Source of the DNA: Enterobacter ludwigii
GTDB taxonomy: Bacteria > Pseudomonadota > Gammaproteobacteria > Enterobacterales > Enterobacteriaceae
NCBI GenBank assembly: GCA_023023105.1
Contig: CP083824.1
Location: forward strand, 4,216,001 to 4,280,000
DNA length: 64,000 nt
Direction: 5' to 3'
A model generated the notes under the pieces. The model saw nothing but the letters and a program-made list of their open reading frames with translations, was not told the DNA's origin and made no database searches. Numbering within the stretch: position 1 is the stretch's first letter; each line of letters begins with the position of its first letter. Below, in pieces: positions 1 to 14,691 of the stretch. Made by a program: the position numbers and the translations under genes.

Positions 1-1079
<1,079 letters not shown>

Positions 1080-1115
1080 TTATTGAGAGTGAGGCAATTA
1101 CCTGCCCACGTCAAA

Positions 1116-4100
1116 TCATTGCTGTGCTTCTTTGCGCGGCTGGCGCAGCACTTCATTAATCTGCGGTTTATCTACCGGGCCGGTAATGTGGTAGCGCAGA
1201 ATGGAGACCTTGCTCCATAGCGGACCCAGCACTTTACTGGCGGCAAACACCGCCGCACCAACAATCGGGTTCACCACAAAGGCCGCTGCCACGCCAACGC
1301 TCGCGGAAATTTCCGGCGCCACCACGGCTTCCATATCCAGCTCTCGACGCACGAGATTGACCGAGCCTTTCATCGCGATATCCGCTTCCAGGCCGTCCAC
1401 CAGCGTGTCGTCCGTATGCAGAACGCCATCCTTGATCCACGCCGTGCTGCGAATGGAATCGTAGTAGAAACCTTCGCTGAATGTGTCGCTGAAATCGAAG
1501 CGCAGCTTGCGCAGCAGTGCATCAAAACTCAGCAGGCGCAGGATCTGCCCGGCGCGCCCCGTGCTCACGTCGGCGATTTCACCTTTACCGAAGCGGGTTT
1601 TCAGAATGCCATTGAGCGAGGCTTCATCCGGCGTCCACGGCGCGGCACGCCAGTGAAGATCGTAATCAACATCAAATGACGAACCGCGAAGCGGCGTGGT
1701 AATGCCAAAGAAATTGGCCGCGGCATCCAGCTTGTTGCCTTTAATGTCACCCTTCAGGGAGGTACGCTGCTCGCCCGGGTTATTCACCCATTCGCCTGCG
1801 GCCGTCATGCGTCCAAAACCGGTATCGACCAGGCCACCGGTGAGCGTGAGCGTATTTCCCTGAATGGCGAAATCACCGTCGATACGGCCATATTTTTGCC
1901 CCCACAGCCAGCATTCAGCACAGCGCAACTGGAGATCGGGCCAGCCGTTAAAATCGACGCGAGCGGTTTTGCTCAGCGGTGACGTCTCTGCCGGTTTATC
2001 TTTCCCGATCGTGGTGCTTGCCGGGTTGTAGTAGAGATAGCGGATCGCCGCCTGCCACGGCGCATGATTGCGCATGGTCAGTGCGCCATTGATCTCTCTG
2101 CCCTGAGCCTCGACTTTCGTGCCGTTAGGCGTTGGCTGAGAGACAATACTCAGGTTGTTCCACTGCTGTCCCCCCAGCATTAGTGACGGCGTGCGTACGG
2201 TAATGGTCTGCGGGAACTGAGCGGTTTCATCAACGTTTTGTCCAACACCTTTCTGGAACAGCGCCAGCCACTCAGCACCGTCCAAAGGCGGGAGATTCAG
2301 CTCAATACCAGTCTGCTCCGGCAGCGGCGGTGTCGAACGGCTATCAGTTGTCCAGATGGCTTTGTCGAGAGTGAGTTTGCGGTTGAGCAGCCAGCGGCTG
2401 TTGAAGTGGTTTGTCCCGCCCGCGCTTCCGGTCAGCTCGAAGCTGTTCAGGTTACCATCGACGTTAAGCTTTACTGGCAGCGGCAGTCCGGCCTGTTTCT
2501 CCAGCGGCGCAGGTAGCTGACTATGAAGGTTTTTCAGGTCTCCCGTAATGTCGACCTTATAATGTGCGCCAGCGTGATAAGGCAGTTCGATTGCCACGTT
2601 CCCCTTCCAGGATGCCGAGCCATCCACTGACCCTTCAATCGGTTTCGGCAGGACATCCATACGCGCTGGCTGCCAGTTACCGTCGAGATTGACAGCCACC
2701 TGATACGCCTTTTCACCCTCGGTGGTCGTAAAGTCGATATTTACGGGCTGATTAAACCAGCTGGCAGTGAGCGGCTCGCTCTTCAGGTTACCGTTCACAA
2801 AGCTGAACTGCCCACTGAGATTTTTCAGCGTACTTTCAAGAGGTTTGATATACAGGCTGTTATTCTTCAGACGGACGTCGCCTTTGGCAGTGGTCATCTC
2901 ACCGTCCAGCGGGATATCGAGATGTAAGCTAGCATTCACATCGCCATCAAGCTGCAGTTGCTGAAGCGTCGCCGCCAGCGACTCTTTCAACGGCGTCTCC
3001 TCAAAATACGGTCCTACCGCTTTCCCTGGACCGTTGATATCCGCATCAATGAGCAGTTTCTCTTTTGAATAATCCGGGATGTTTGCCGTCAGATTGCTGG
3101 CCGTCACACCGCCCAGCGCGACGCTGTCTGACTTCATCCATAATCCGTCATTGAGGAAGTTAAGTTCGATATCCAGGTTTTTCAGCGCGGGCCAGCCCGG
3201 CTGGAACGCAAAGGTGGCATTGTGCAACGGCACCAGTACCTGGAACTGACCTTCATTATGTTTGTACGGGAAAAGATGCGGGTTACCGCCATAGACCAGC
3301 GTGGCGTTCTCCGCCTGTCCGCCCTGGATCGCGCCGCTCAGATAGTCAACCAGCGCTTTCCCCATCAGGTTTTCCGGAAAATAGCGCCAGGCCTGAGAAC
3401 CATCGTTGGTACTGATCCCGGCCAGAATACCCAACCACGGCTCATCACCTTCTGGTTGCAGATAGCGAAAATCACCGCGCGCATGCACGGCTTTGGCTTT
3501 TACGTCGATATGGCGGCCATCAAGCTGGAAGCCCTTATCGTTATTGAGCCAGTTAAGTACCGCACTGCCTTGTTCAATTTCAAGCGGCGCGCGGAAGACC
3601 GTCTCGTAAGGCATTTTGGCGTCATGCATATCGACCGTCAGCCTGCCGTTCTCTACGCTGCCTTCCAGCTTGCCGCTAAAGTGTTCCGCGCCCGGCAGCA
3701 GCTTCCACTGCTTCCAGGCAAGGTCTTTCCAGGTTGCCTGGAAACGGGTTTTTTCCGTCGCCTGGAGCGGAATATCCAACGACAGAGCGTCTATCTTCCC
3801 ACTCGGCTGCGTTGCCAGCCAGATCTCGCCCAGGTCCGGAGAGAGCTTTGCCGCCATTGAGCGCAGGCCTTCAATGGCAGCCAAATCCAGGTTACTGGCA
3901 CGGATGCGCAGCTCGTCGCTGCGTTTACTGGCCGTGCCGCCAACGTCCTGCTCAGGCATCCAGGCAAGCGTCAGCGCGCCGCGCGGCCACGGTTTGTTAT
4001 CCATGGTGATGCGCGTGTCCGGAATGGCAAACTGCCAGCCCCCTTTCTCCTGCGTCACGTGCGCGGTGAGATTATCAACGGAAAGCTGATGCTGCTGTTT

Positions 4101-4919
4101 TTCGCCTTTCCAGCTTGCGCCCCCCTGCTTGAGCCAGATATCACCGCTGGCAAATTCGCCTTTCGTCAGGGTCAGCCAGCCTTCAAGGCTGAAACGGGCG
4201 GTTTCCAGCTGCATATTTTGCTGAAGCCAGTCTCCCAGCCACGGTTTTACATCCACATCGTCGGCCTGAAGCCATACCTTGCCGTTGTTGAGCAAGCCAT
4301 CGTCGTCTCGCAGATCCATGCGCACCTGCATCACGCCGTGCTGACCGTTCAGGCTGGAGAGATTCACCTGTCCTTCCGCGCGGTGCCGATCCTTACCGTT
4401 GAGCCAGGTTAGTTGCGGGATCGCCAGTTCAGCGCGCTGGCCAGAAAGGGTAATAAAGCTCACTTCGCTGTCACGAAGATCGAAATGATCGAACTGACGC
4501 AGGAAGAGATCGCTGAAACGGTTGGCTTCAAGACCCTGGCTACTGTCACCACCCGACAGCGGCGTATTGGTCAAAAACTGGAGTTGATAAAAGGTGAGAT
4601 CGCGAAACTGCCAGCGAAGATGCAGCAGGCTTTGCCAGACGTCCAGCGCCAGGGTCACGCGTTTGATTTTCAGGTAGCCGCCATCTTTCAGGCTGGCGTT
4701 GATATCCCGGACATCGAGTGTCGGGCCAAAATTCTGCCAGTTAGCACTGATCTGGCTTACATCTACCGGCACGCCGGTAGTGGATTCGATTTTCGCCAGC
4801 AGCTGCGGACGCCAGCTGTCCAGATGCGGTAATACGAGGCGTAGCCCGCTCACGAGCAACGCGACAATCACGACCAGCGTTGCCCCTGTAAGCAATAAAA
4901 TCCCCGGCAATCGCCTCAC
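1116..4919 (-). CDS. yhdP: AsmA-like inner-membrane protein YhdP
   Basis: A very large protein of 1267 residues with one N-terminal membrane segment (about residues 5-28) and a long periplasmic beta-rich body of the AsmA/DUF3971 type. Together with TamB and YdbH, YhdP is thought to bridge the periplasm and carry phospholipids to the outer membrane; it also affects enterobacterial common antigen and vancomycin sensitivity. I placed the start at the GTG at 4919 (VRRLPGILLLTG), which has AAGGAG six bases upstream and matches the E. coli N-terminus; an ATG nine codons further upstream (4946) is in frame but has no better ribosome site. The C-terminus ends RQPRKEAQQ as expected for the family. It follows rng by 41 bases. 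Confidence 0.95.
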   Translation of the reverse strand: MRRLPGILLLTGATLVVIVALLVSGLRLVLPHLDSWRPQLLAKIESTTGVPVDVSQISANWQNFGPTLDVRDINASLKDGGYLKIKRVTLALDVWQSLLHLRWQFRDLTFYQLQFLTNTPLSGGDSSQGLEANRFSDLFLRQFDHFDLRDSEVSFITLSGQRAELAIPQLTWLNGKDRHRAEGQVNLSSLNGQHGVMQVRMDLRDDDGLLNNGKVWLQADDVDVKPWLGDWLQQNMQLETARFSLEGWLTLTKGEFASGDIWLKQGGASWKGEKQQHQLSVDNLTAHVTQEKGGWQFAIPDTRITMDNKPWPRGALTLAWMPEQDVGGTASKRSDELRIRASNLDLAAIEGLRSMAAKLSPDLGEIWLATQPSGKIDALSLDIPLQATEKTRFQATWKDLAWKQWKLLPGAEHFSGKLEGSVENGRLTVDMHDAKMPYETVFRAPLEIEQGSAVLNWLNNDKGFQLDGRHIDVKAKAVHARGDFRYLQPEGDEPWLGILAGISTNDGSQAWRYFPENLMGKALVDYLSGAIQGGQAENATLVYGGNPHLFPYKHNEGQFQVLVPLHNATFAFQPGWPALKNLDIELNFLNDGLWMKSDSVALGGVTASNLTANIPDYSKEKLLIDADINGPGKAVGPYFEETPLKESLAATLQQLQLDGDVNASLHLDIPLDGEMTTAKGDVRLKNNSLYIKPLESTLKNLSGQFSFVNGNLKSEPLTASWFNQPVNIDFTTTEGEKAYQVAVNLDGNWQPARMDVLPKPIEGSVDGSASWKGNVAIELPYHAGAHYKVDITGDLKNLHSQLPAPLEKQAGLPLPVKLNVDGNLNSFELTGSAGGTNHFNSRWLLNRKLTLDKAIWTTDSRSTPPLPEQTGIELNLPPLDGAEWLALFQKGVGQNVDETAQFPQTITVRTPSLMLGGQQWNNLSIVSQPTPNGTKVEAQGREINGALTMRNHAPWQAAIRYLYYNPASTTIGKDKPAETSPLSKTARVDFNGWPDLQLRCAECWLWGQKYGRIDGDFAIQGNTLTLTGGLVDTGFGRMTAAGEWVNNPGEQRTSLKGDIKGNKLDAAANFFGITTPLRGSSFDVDYDLHWRAAPWTPDEASLNGILKTRFGKGEIADVSTGRAGQILRLLSFDALLRKLRFDFSDTFSEGFYYDSIRSTAWIKDGVLHTDDTLVDGLEADIAMKGSVNLVRRELDMEAVVAPEISASVGVAAAFVVNPIVGAAVFAASKVLGPLWSKVSILRYHITGPVDKPQINEVLRQPRKEAQQ

Positions 4920-4960
4920 GCATCTCTCCTTGTCAGCATTCGTCACGCAGCGTACTGCGC

Positions 4961-6430
4961 TTACATCATCACGACGTCAAACTGCTCCTGGTTATAGAGC
5001 GGTTCAATTTGTACTTTTACCTGTTTGCCGACAAAGATTTCCACTTCCGCCAGCGCGTGCGACTCTTCGCCTTTCAACGCTTCAGCCACCGCAGGGGAAG
5101 CATAGACCAGAAAACGATCGGAGTCGTAGGCATGATGAACACGGACGACTTCGCGCATGATTTCGTAGCAGACGGTCTCAACCGTCTTTACCGTTCCGCG
5201 TCCATGGCAGGTTGGACATTCATTACACAGTACATGTTCAACGCTTTCACGGGTACGCTTGCGCGTCATTTCCACCAGCCCGAGCTGCGAGAAACCGTTG
5301 ATGCTGGTTTTCACACGATCTTTACTCAGCGCCTGCTCCAGCGAGTGCAGCACGCGGCGGCGATGGTCTTCATTACTCATATCGATAAAGTCGATGATGA
5401 TAATGCCGCCCAGGTTGCGCAGACGAAGCTGGCGCGCAATCGCCTGCGTGGCTTCGATGTTGGTGTTGAAGATAGTGTCATCCAGGTTACGGTGACCAAC
5501 AAACGCGCCCGTATTGATATCAACGGTGGTCATCGCTTCGGTCTGATCGATGATCAAATACCCACCAGACTTCAGTTCAACCTTGCGCTCAAGCGCACGC
5601 TGGATCTCGTTTTCGACATCATAAAGATCGAAGATCGGCTGACGGCCAGTGTAATGCTCCAGCAGGCCAGGCATCTCGGGGATGTATTCAGCGGTAAACT
5701 CCAGCAGGGCTTCATAGGTCAGGCGGGAATCCACGCGAATACGGTCGAGCTGTGCATCGGCAAAATCACGCAGAACACGTTGAGCAAGCGCCAGCTCACC
5801 ATAGAGCTGGTAGCGGGTCTGGTTGCGTTTTTTACGCTCCATCACCTTGGTCCAGACGCGCTTCAGGTAAGCCGCATCAGACGCCAGGTCTTCTTCGCTG
5901 ATCCCTTCCGCTGCGGTACGGATGATAAACCCACCCTGTTCATCGCAGTAGGCGCTGACCACTTTCTTCAGACGCTCGCGCTCGGTTTCACTCTCAATAC
6001 GCTGCGAAACGCCCACGTGCGATGCGCCGGGCATAAAGACCAGATAACGGGAAGGTAAAGTGATGTCGGTGGTCAGACGGGCACCTTTGGTGCCGAGGGG
6101 ATCTTTCACCACCTGTACCATCAGATCCTGACCCTGACGCACCAGTTCAGAAATATCGCGGACGGCAAATTGCTTTTGCTCTTCACCTGCAACGCACTCG
6201 GTGTGCGGCATGATATCGGAGGCATGTAAAAATGCCGCCTTATCCAGTCCAATATCTACAAAAGCCGCCTGCATACCCGGTAGTACACGACTGACACGAC
6301 CTTTGTAGATATTGCCTACTATTCCGCGTCGCGCTTCGCGCTCAATATGAATTTCCTGAAGAATGCCACCATCAATGTAGGCCACACGGGTTTCCGATGG
6401 CGTTACGTTTACCAACAATTCAGCCGTCAT
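4961..6430 (-). CDS. rng: Ribonuclease G
   Basis: 489 residues, the E. coli length, when started at MTAELLVNV (ATG at 6430); an upstream in-frame ATG at 6448 lies inside yhdE. It has the N-terminal S1-like RNA-binding domain ([11 protein letters not shown], about residues 39-49), the RNase E/G catalytic region with the acidic motifs TTVDINTG and IIDFIDM, and the zinc-link [11 protein letters not shown] near residue 404. RNase G matures the 5' end of 16S rRNA and degrades some mRNAs such as adhE. The start overlaps the end of yhdE by 11 bases, so translation is probably coupled within the mreBCD-yhdE-rng-yhdP-tldD run. Confidence 0.96.
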   Translation of the reverse strand: MTAELLVNVTPSETRVAYIDGGILQEIHIEREARRGIVGNIYKGRVSRVLPGMQAAFVDIGLDKAAFLHASDIMPHTECVAGEEQKQFAVRDISELVRQGQDLMVQVVKDPLGTKGARLTTDITLPSRYLVFMPGASHVGVSQRIESETERERLKKVVSAYCDEQGGFIIRTAAEGISEEDLASDAAYLKRVWTKVMERKKRNQTRYQLYGELALAQRVLRDFADAQLDRIRVDSRLTYEALLEFTAEYIPEMPGLLEHYTGRQPIFDLYDVENEIQRALERKVELKSGGYLIIDQTEAMTTVDINTGAFVGHRNLDDTIFNTNIEATQAIARQLRLRNLGGIIIIDFIDMSNEDHRRRVLHSLEQALSKDRVKTSINGFSQLGLVEMTRKRTRESVEHVLCNECPTCHGRGTVKTVETVCYEIMREVVRVHHAYDSDRFLVYASPAVAEALKGEESHALAEVEIFVGKQVKVQIEPLYNQEQFDVVMM

Positions 6431-7013
6431 AATTATCCCTTCCCTCACGCAGTGAGTTAAAATTGCTCAGCAACTCATACGTTTCCACCAGCGGTAAGCC
6501 GACTACGGCGTGATAGCTGCCATTAATCTTCCTGACAAAACAGCCACCCAGCCCCTGAATACCGTATGCACCTGCCTTATCCATCGGTTCACCGCTGGCA
6601 ATGTAAGCGGTGATCTCGTCGTCGGTAAGCACTCTGAATGTCACATCCGTCACGACCAGGCAATCCAGCACGTTCTGGCTGTCTGCCAGTGCGACGGCCG
6701 TCATCACCTGATGCGTTTGCCCGGACATTTTGCGCAGCATACGCGCCGCATGATCGGCGTCGCGCGGTTTCTCAAGCACTTCACCGTTAAGAATAACGAT
6801 GGTATCTGCCCCCAGCACCGGAAGGTCACGCGGCACACTGGCTACGCCAGCCTGCGCTTTCTCGCGCGCAAGGCGAGACACGTACTGTTGAGCACTTTCG
6901 CCCTCAGCACGTTTTTCTTCAATGCCGGTCACGATGCGTTCAAAAGATACCCCTAACTGCGTCAGGAGTTCCTGACGGCGCGGGGAGCCAGAAGCGAGAT
7001 ACAAAGACGTCAT
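6420..7013 (-). CDS. yhdE: Maf-family dTTP/UTP pyrophosphatase YhdE
   Basis: 197 residues with the Maf signature [11 protein letters not shown] at residues 7-17 and the GADTIV motif near residue 69. The enzyme hydrolyses dTTP, UTP and modified pyrimidine nucleotides to monophosphates, so it acts in nucleotide-pool sanitation and has been linked to cell division control. It lies 9 bases downstream of mreD and overlaps the rng start. The length and motifs are normal for the family. Confidence 0.94.
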   Translation of the reverse strand: MTSLYLASGSPRRQELLTQLGVSFERIVTGIEEKRAEGESAQQYVSRLAREKAQAGVASVPRDLPVLGADTIVILNGEVLEKPRDADHAARMLRKMSGQTHQVMTAVALADSQNVLDCLVVTDVTFRVLTDDEITAYIASGEPMDKAGAYGIQGLGGCFVRKINGSYHAVVGLPLVETYELLSNFNSLREGRDNYDG

Positions 7014-7022
7014 AGAAACCTT

Positions 7023-8527
<1,505 letters not shown>

Positions 8528-8555
8528 AGGCTATGCGTATTCTCGCGTCAGAGAG

Positions 8556-8580
8556 AAAGGGTAGCGATGCGCTACCCTTT
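8556..8580 (-). terminator. mreB-mreC intergenic stem-loop
   Basis: A perfect 11-bp inverted repeat (AAAGGGTAGCG and its complement) with a 3-base loop, followed on the minus strand by TTTCTCTCT. It sits between the mreB stop and the mreC start. It looks like a partial terminator or attenuator that would make mreB more abundant than mreCD. Confidence 0.7.
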
Positions 8581-8588
8581 CACAATGA

Positions 8589-9914
<1,326 letters not shown>

Positions 9915-11855
9915 TCAAACAGAGTATCTTTGCAAATATTTTTTCACGTTGGTGTCAAGCGGCTGAGAGGCGGCAAAAAAATCCCCCTGACCACCGGTAA
10001 CACCGCGCTCTGTTAACATCTGCCATTCGCCTCTGGAGCGCACACCTGTGGCAAATACTTGCGTTCGCGTTCCCTTGCACGCTTCAACCAGACTCTGTAC
10101 CAGCAGCTGGTTTTCCGTGCGCTTCTCAATATTCCTCACCAACCCCGGATGTAGCTTTAATAACTCCACATCCAGCTCTTTGATCCAGTTAGTACTGACC
10201 AGCGTTAACCCGGCATGCGTAACGGCTACACGCGAGCCGAGCGCATTGATCAAACGTACCACCGGGCGCAACCGGCTGATGTGTTGACCTACATCCGCCT
10301 CAGCAAGTTCAAAAATAATATGTTTGCGTTGCGATTTTTCGCATTGCATTAATGTATCACGCAGCCAGCGCTGAAAACGTGGGCGTATTAACGACTCTAC
10401 GGTGACCTGTAACGCCAGGGTTTCTTCAGGCCAGAAGGATAAAAAAGGAATCAAGCGGCTAATTTGCTGCCGGTCATACTCTTCGGATAGCCCAAACTGC
10501 AGTACCATCGGCAGATATTCCGCAGAGATGACTTCTTCTGTGCCGTCAAAAATACGGCACATCAATTCACGATGATGAACATGACCGTTTTTCATGACTG
10601 CAGGTTTTTGATAAATACGTGGCCCGCCGCGGCTGAGCATTTGCTCGATCAGCGTTCGCCAACGCACATTGCCACGCCCTTTTTCCGGCAGCGAGTCGTC
10701 ATAAACCGCCCATCCGTTCGCCCCTTGTAACACGGCGTTGCGGGTCGCCGCTTCCGCGTGTTCCATCACTTGTTCTGTTGATTGCCCGCCGCGCCAGGCA
10801 CAGATCCCCATATGCACCATATCGTCCCTGTCGAGCATTTTGCTCTGCGGCAGCGCATCCACCGCCTTCAGCAGCTGGCTGGCGATGCTTTCCGACTCCT
10901 TCAACGTGCGATGCGGCAACAATACGGCAAAATCGCTGCGGTGATATCGGGCCAGCAGTGCCCCCGGGTAACGCATAATAAAGGTGGAGAGCAGGTTGAT
11001 TAGCGTAAAGAGATTTTCTTCCGCAACCCGCTGTCCCCAGGTGTCGCGCAGGAGATCGAAGTCAGGCAGGCGAACCATCATTACCACCCCGTGCGTCCCC
11101 ACCTTTTCCGGGTCCTCAAGCAACGTGGCCAGTTGGTTGTCAAAGAACAGGCGGTTGTTAAGGCCGGTTTTATTATCCTGGGCGGCATAAGAGCGGATCA
11201 GCGTATCCATACGGCTGCGCTGGTCACTGGCGAACTGGATTTCTGAGAGCAGCGTATCCAGCGCGCTACTGGCGCGTGCAGGCCATTCATGGACTGAACC
11301 ACGCACCTGCGGGCCGCGTTCACCGTTAAGGATCCGCACGGAGCGCACCTCCAGCAGTTCCTGACCGGAGAGCTGGCGACGCAGCCAGCGGACAGCAAGA
11401 AAAATAAGCAGGACGATAAACGCAACAGCAACGGTGAGTGGCGCAGTGGTCATCATGGAGCGGAAATAACTGGCCATCGGATCAAGGTAGACCATGTGCA
11501 GGGTCATCCCAGGATTTTTAAGCGAGTGCACAGTCACTTCCCGATACTGGCTCACCACACCTGCCGGCCGATAACTTTCCTGCCGTATATGGCTAAAAAC
11601 CCGATGCTTTCCCTGCTGAATGTCTATCTGAACAATATCAACAGGTGCCATCAACTCATCCAGTTCACGGGAAAGTGCCGGCAGCGGCGTCGTCAGCAGA
11701 CGAACATCAATCACCGAAGCAACAGCCTGGACCCGGTTGACCAACTTGTCCTGAATGGCGTTATAAAAGCTCAGAGAGCAGCCAAGCAGTGTGACAAAAA
11801 TGGTAAGCCCCGTCAGCAAGGTGATAAAAGCTGAGAACTTCGTCGTTAATCGCAT
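9915..11855 (-). CDS. csrD: CsrD, degenerate GGDEF-EAL regulator of CsrB/C decay
   Basis: 646 residues with two membrane segments (about 10-30 and 137-155) flanking a periplasmic sensor, a HAMP-like linker, then GGDEF-like and EAL-like domains. The active sites are degenerate: HRSDF stands where GGDEF should be (residues about 306-310) and ELM replaces EAL (about 429-431), as in E. coli CsrD. It therefore does not make or break c-di-GMP; it promotes RNase E turnover of the CsrB and CsrC sRNAs. It lies upstream of mreB, as in E. coli. Confidence 0.95.
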   Translation of the reverse strand: MRLTTKFSAFITLLTGLTIFVTLLGCSLSFYNAIQDKLVNRVQAVASVIDVRLLTTPLPALSRELDELMAPVDIVQIDIQQGKHRVFSHIRQESYRPAGVVSQYREVTVHSLKNPGMTLHMVYLDPMASYFRSMMTTAPLTVAVAFIVLLIFLAVRWLRRQLSGQELLEVRSVRILNGERGPQVRGSVHEWPARASSALDTLLSEIQFASDQRSRMDTLIRSYAAQDNKTGLNNRLFFDNQLATLLEDPEKVGTHGVVMMVRLPDFDLLRDTWGQRVAEENLFTLINLLSTFIMRYPGALLARYHRSDFAVLLPHRTLKESESIASQLLKAVDALPQSKMLDRDDMVHMGICAWRGGQSTEQVMEHAEAATRNAVLQGANGWAVYDDSLPEKGRGNVRWRTLIEQMLSRGGPRIYQKPAVMKNGHVHHRELMCRIFDGTEEVISAEYLPMVLQFGLSEEYDRQQISRLIPFLSFWPEETLALQVTVESLIRPRFQRWLRDTLMQCEKSQRKHIIFELAEADVGQHISRLRPVVRLINALGSRVAVTHAGLTLVSTNWIKELDVELLKLHPGLVRNIEKRTENQLLVQSLVEACKGTRTQVFATGVRSRGEWQMLTERGVTGGQGDFFAASQPLDTNVKKYLQRYSV

Positions 11856-12037
11856 CCTTGAGATTACTCCGTAGGTTGATGGGGTAGCGAGTAAGCGCTA
11901 ACTTGCATTTCAAATGCGGCATACTATCAAATCGGCTGTAACTGGCAATTTATTGCGTTAAATCGACATTGCTTTTCCCTGAGCGAGTATAGTCTTCAGA
12001 AATTATTTTCCAATCATCCGAGTCATGAGGACCCCGT

Positions 12038-13012
12038 ATGCAGGCTTTGATCTTAGAACAGCAGGACGGCAAAACGCTTGCCTCAGTGCAACCCGTTGAA
12101 AAGAGTCGCTTACCGGAAGGCGAAGTCACCGTCGACATCGACTGGTCCAGTTTAAATTATAAAGATGCACTGGCTATCACCGGCAAAGGGAAAATCATCC
12201 GAAATTTCCCTATGGTACCCGGTATTGATTTTGCTGGCCGGGTTCATACCAGCGAAGATCCGCGTTTCCATACCGGCCAGCAGGTATTGCTCACCGGCTG
12301 GGGCGTAGGTGAAAACCACTGGGGTGGTCTGGCAACGCAGGCGCGTGTTAAGGGTGACTGGCTGGTCCCCATGCCGAAGGGGATGGATGGCCGCAAAGCA
12401 ATGATCATTGGTACAGCAGGCTTTACCGCCATGCTGTGCGTGATGGCGCTGGAAGATGCGGGCATCCGCCCGGAATCGGGTGAAATTGTCGTGACCGGCG
12501 CCAGCGGTGGCGTGGGTAGCACAGCAGTCACGCTGCTGCACAAACTGGGTTATCAGGTCGCCGCTGTTTCTGGTCGTGAAAGCACCCACGATTACCTGCG
12601 CCAGCTCGGCGCTAACCGCATACTTGGCCGCGACGAGTTTGCCGAAACCCGCCCACTGGAAAAACAGGTGTGGGCAGGGGCGGTGGATACCGTCGGTGAC
12701 AAAGTGTTGGCGAAAGTGCTGGCGCAGATGAATTATGGCGGCTGCGTGGCAGCTTGCGGTCTGGCAGGAGGATTTGCCCTGCCAACGACGGTGATGCCAT
12801 TCATTTTGCGTAACGTTCGCCTGCAGGGGATCGATTCCGTGATGACGCCAGCGGCCCGTCGTCATGAAGCCTGGGAACGCCTGGTGCGCGATCTGCCTGA
12901 ATCCTTCTATACCCAGAGCGCAACGGAAATTAGCCTCAGCCAGGCACCGGAATATGCCAGTAAGATCATGGACAACCAGTTCCACGGTCGCGCGCTGGTG
13001 AAAATTGCCTAA
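12038..13012 (+). CDS. acuI: NADPH-dependent acrylyl-CoA reductase
   Basis: 324 residues of the zinc-free medium-chain dehydrogenase/reductase family (YhdH/AcuI type). The nucleotide-binding motif GASGGVGSTAV is near residue 153 and the substrate-side motif NYKDALAITGKG is near residue 38. AcuI reduces acrylyl-CoA to propionyl-CoA and protects against acrylate. It is divergent from csrD, with 182 bases between them that carry both promoters; AGGACC precedes the ATG. Confidence 0.94.
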   Translation: MQALILEQQDGKTLASVQPVEKSRLPEGEVTVDIDWSSLNYKDALAITGKGKIIRNFPMVPGIDFAGRVHTSEDPRFHTGQQVLLTGWGVGENHWGGLATQARVKGDWLVPMPKGMDGRKAMIIGTAGFTAMLCVMALEDAGIRPESGEIVVTGASGGVGSTAVTLLHKLGYQVAAVSGRESTHDYLRQLGANRILGRDEFAETRPLEKQVWAGAVDTVGDKVLAKVLAQMNYGGCVAACGLAGGFALPTTVMPFILRNVRLQGIDSVMTPAARRHEAWERLVRDLPESFYTQSATEISLSQAPEYASKIMDNQFHGRALVKIA

Positions 13013-13089
13013 TCTTCAAATTTTCGTGACATATTCGCGCGAATCCTTCTCCTCCGTCATGCTTAGAAAAACGCATGACGGAGGATGCC

Positions 13090-14091
13090 ATGAAAAATAG
13101 AAAACTGACGGAAGCCGACGTAACGTCTGAATCTGTCTTTATGTTACAGCGCCGCCAGATCCTGAAAATGCTTGGTATCAGCGCTACCGCACTGACGCTT
13201 TCCCCAACGGCACACGCCGACCTGCTCGACTGGTTTAAAGGCAACGACAGGCCGAAAGCCCCTTCCGGCGCACCACTCACCTTTACCAAACCGGCCCAGT
13301 GGCAAAACACGTTGACGCTCACACCGGAAGATAAAGTCACCGGCTATAACAACTTCTACGAATTCGGCCTCGACAAGGCCGATCCTGCCGCCAATGCGGG
13401 AAGCCTCAAAACCGATCCGTGGACGTTGAAAATTGAAGGTGAAGTGGCAAAACCCCTGACGCTGGACCATCACGAACTCACCACCCGCTTCCCGCTCGAA
13501 GAGCGTATCTACCGCATGCGGTGTGTGGAAGCCTGGTCGATGGTGGTGCCGTGGATCGGCTTCCCGCTGCATAAACTGCTGGCAATGGCGGAGCCCACCA
13601 GCAACGCAAAATATGTCGCTTTCCAGACGCGTTATGCTCCTGACGAGATGCCTGGGCAGAAAGACCGGTTTATCGGCGGCGGGCTTGATTATCCTTATGT
13701 AGAAGGGTTACGCCTCGACGAAGCGATGCATCCGCTTACCCTGCTGACCGTTGGCGTTTACGGCAAAGCGCTTCCACCGCAAAACGGTGCCCCCATTCGT
13801 TTAACCGTACCGTGGAAATATGGTTTCAAAGGGATTAAATCTATTGTCAGCATTAAGCTCACCCGCGAACGTCCGCCAACCACCTGGAATCTGGCCGCAC
13901 CGGGCGAATACGGTTTCTTCGCCAATGTGAACCCGCATGTGGATCATCCACGCTGGTCGCAGGCAACCGAGCGTTTTATCGGTTCCGGCGGTGCGCTGGA
14001 CGTGAAGCGCCAACCGACGCTGCTGTTTAACGGTTATGCGGATGAAGTGGCTTCACTTTACCGTGGTCTCAATTTACGGGAGAACTTCTGA
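13090..14091 (+). CDS. msrP: MsrP, periplasmic molybdoenzyme methionine sulfoxide reductase
   Basis: 333 residues from the ATG at 13090, which has GGAGG upstream; an ATG at 13075 is in frame but poorly placed. A twin-arginine signal ([15 protein letters not shown], about residues 18-32) and an AHA cleavage site target it to the periplasm by Tat. The molybdopterin-binding cysteine lies in [12 protein letters not shown] near residue 145. MsrP repairs oxidised methionines in periplasmic proteins with electrons from MsrQ. In E. coli K-12 the pair is elsewhere on the chromosome; here it lies between acuI and aroQ. Confidence 0.95.
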   Translation: MKNRKLTEADVTSESVFMLQRRQILKMLGISATALTLSPTAHADLLDWFKGNDRPKAPSGAPLTFTKPAQWQNTLTLTPEDKVTGYNNFYEFGLDKADPAANAGSLKTDPWTLKIEGEVAKPLTLDHHELTTRFPLEERIYRMRCVEAWSMVVPWIGFPLHKLLAMAEPTSNAKYVAFQTRYAPDEMPGQKDRFIGGGLDYPYVEGLRLDEAMHPLTLLTVGVYGKALPPQNGAPIRLTVPWKYGFKGIKSIVSIKLTRERPPTTWNLAAPGEYGFFANVNPHVDHPRWSQATERFIGSGGALDVKRQPTLLFNGYADEVASLYRGLNLRENF

Positions 14092-14691
14092 GTGCGTTTA
14101 ACGGCAAAGCAGATAACCTGGCTGAAAGTGCTGCTCCACTTAGCCGGGTTGCTTCCTTTCATCTGGCTGTTCTGGGCCGTCAGCCAGGGACTCTTTAGTG
14201 CCGACCCGGCAAAGGATATCCAGCACTTTACGGGTAGGATGGCTCTGAAATTCTTGCTGGCAACCTTGCTCGTCTCGCCGCTGGCGCGCTACGCTAAACA
14301 ACCATTATTGATACGAACTCGTCGGCTTTTGGGGCTATGGTGTTTTGCCTGGGCGACGCTGCATCTCACCAGCTACGCCCTACTGGAACTGGGAATTAAC
14401 AATCTGACACTGCTTGGCCGTGAACTGGTGACGCGTCCTTATCTGACGCTGGGTATCGTGAGCTGGCTGGTTTTACTGGCGCTAGCACTGACATCCACGC
14501 AGTATGCGCAGCGAAAACTGGGCAGGCGCTGGCAACTTCTGCACAACTTCGTCTATCTTGTCGCGATCCTCGCACCCATTCATTATCTATGGTCGGTGAA
14601 GATCCTCTCGCCCCAGCCAATCCTGTATGCGCTGGCGGCCGTGGCGCTTTTAGCATGGCGTTACAAAAAGTTCCGCCAGTGGTTGCGATAG
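14092..14691 (+). CDS. msrQ: MsrQ, heme-binding membrane subunit of MsrPQ
   Basis: 199 residues with about six transmembrane segments and conserved histidines in the ferric-reductase-like fold (for example WATLHLTSY and [19 protein letters not shown]). It passes electrons from the quinone pool or flavin reductase to MsrP. It starts with GTG at 14092, immediately after the msrP TGA, so the two are coupled. Confidence 0.94.
   Translation: MRLTAKQITWLKVLLHLAGLLPFIWLFWAVSQGLFSADPAKDIQHFTGRMALKFLLATLLVSPLARYAKQPLLIRTRRLLGLWCFAWATLHLTSYALLELGINNLTLLGRELVTRPYLTLGIVSWLVLLALALTSTQYAQRKLGRRWQLLHNFVYLVAILAPIHYLWSVKILSPQPILYALAAVALLAWRYKKFRQWLR

Noticed and set aside
4741..4923. Alternative starts and small frames at the 5' end of yhdP
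   Set aside because: They are shadows of the long yhdP gene; the GTG at 4919 explains the ribosome site.
9915..11855. csrD as an active c-di-GMP enzyme with damaged motifs
   Set aside because: The HRSDF and ELM replacements are the normal state of CsrD and not mutations in this strain.
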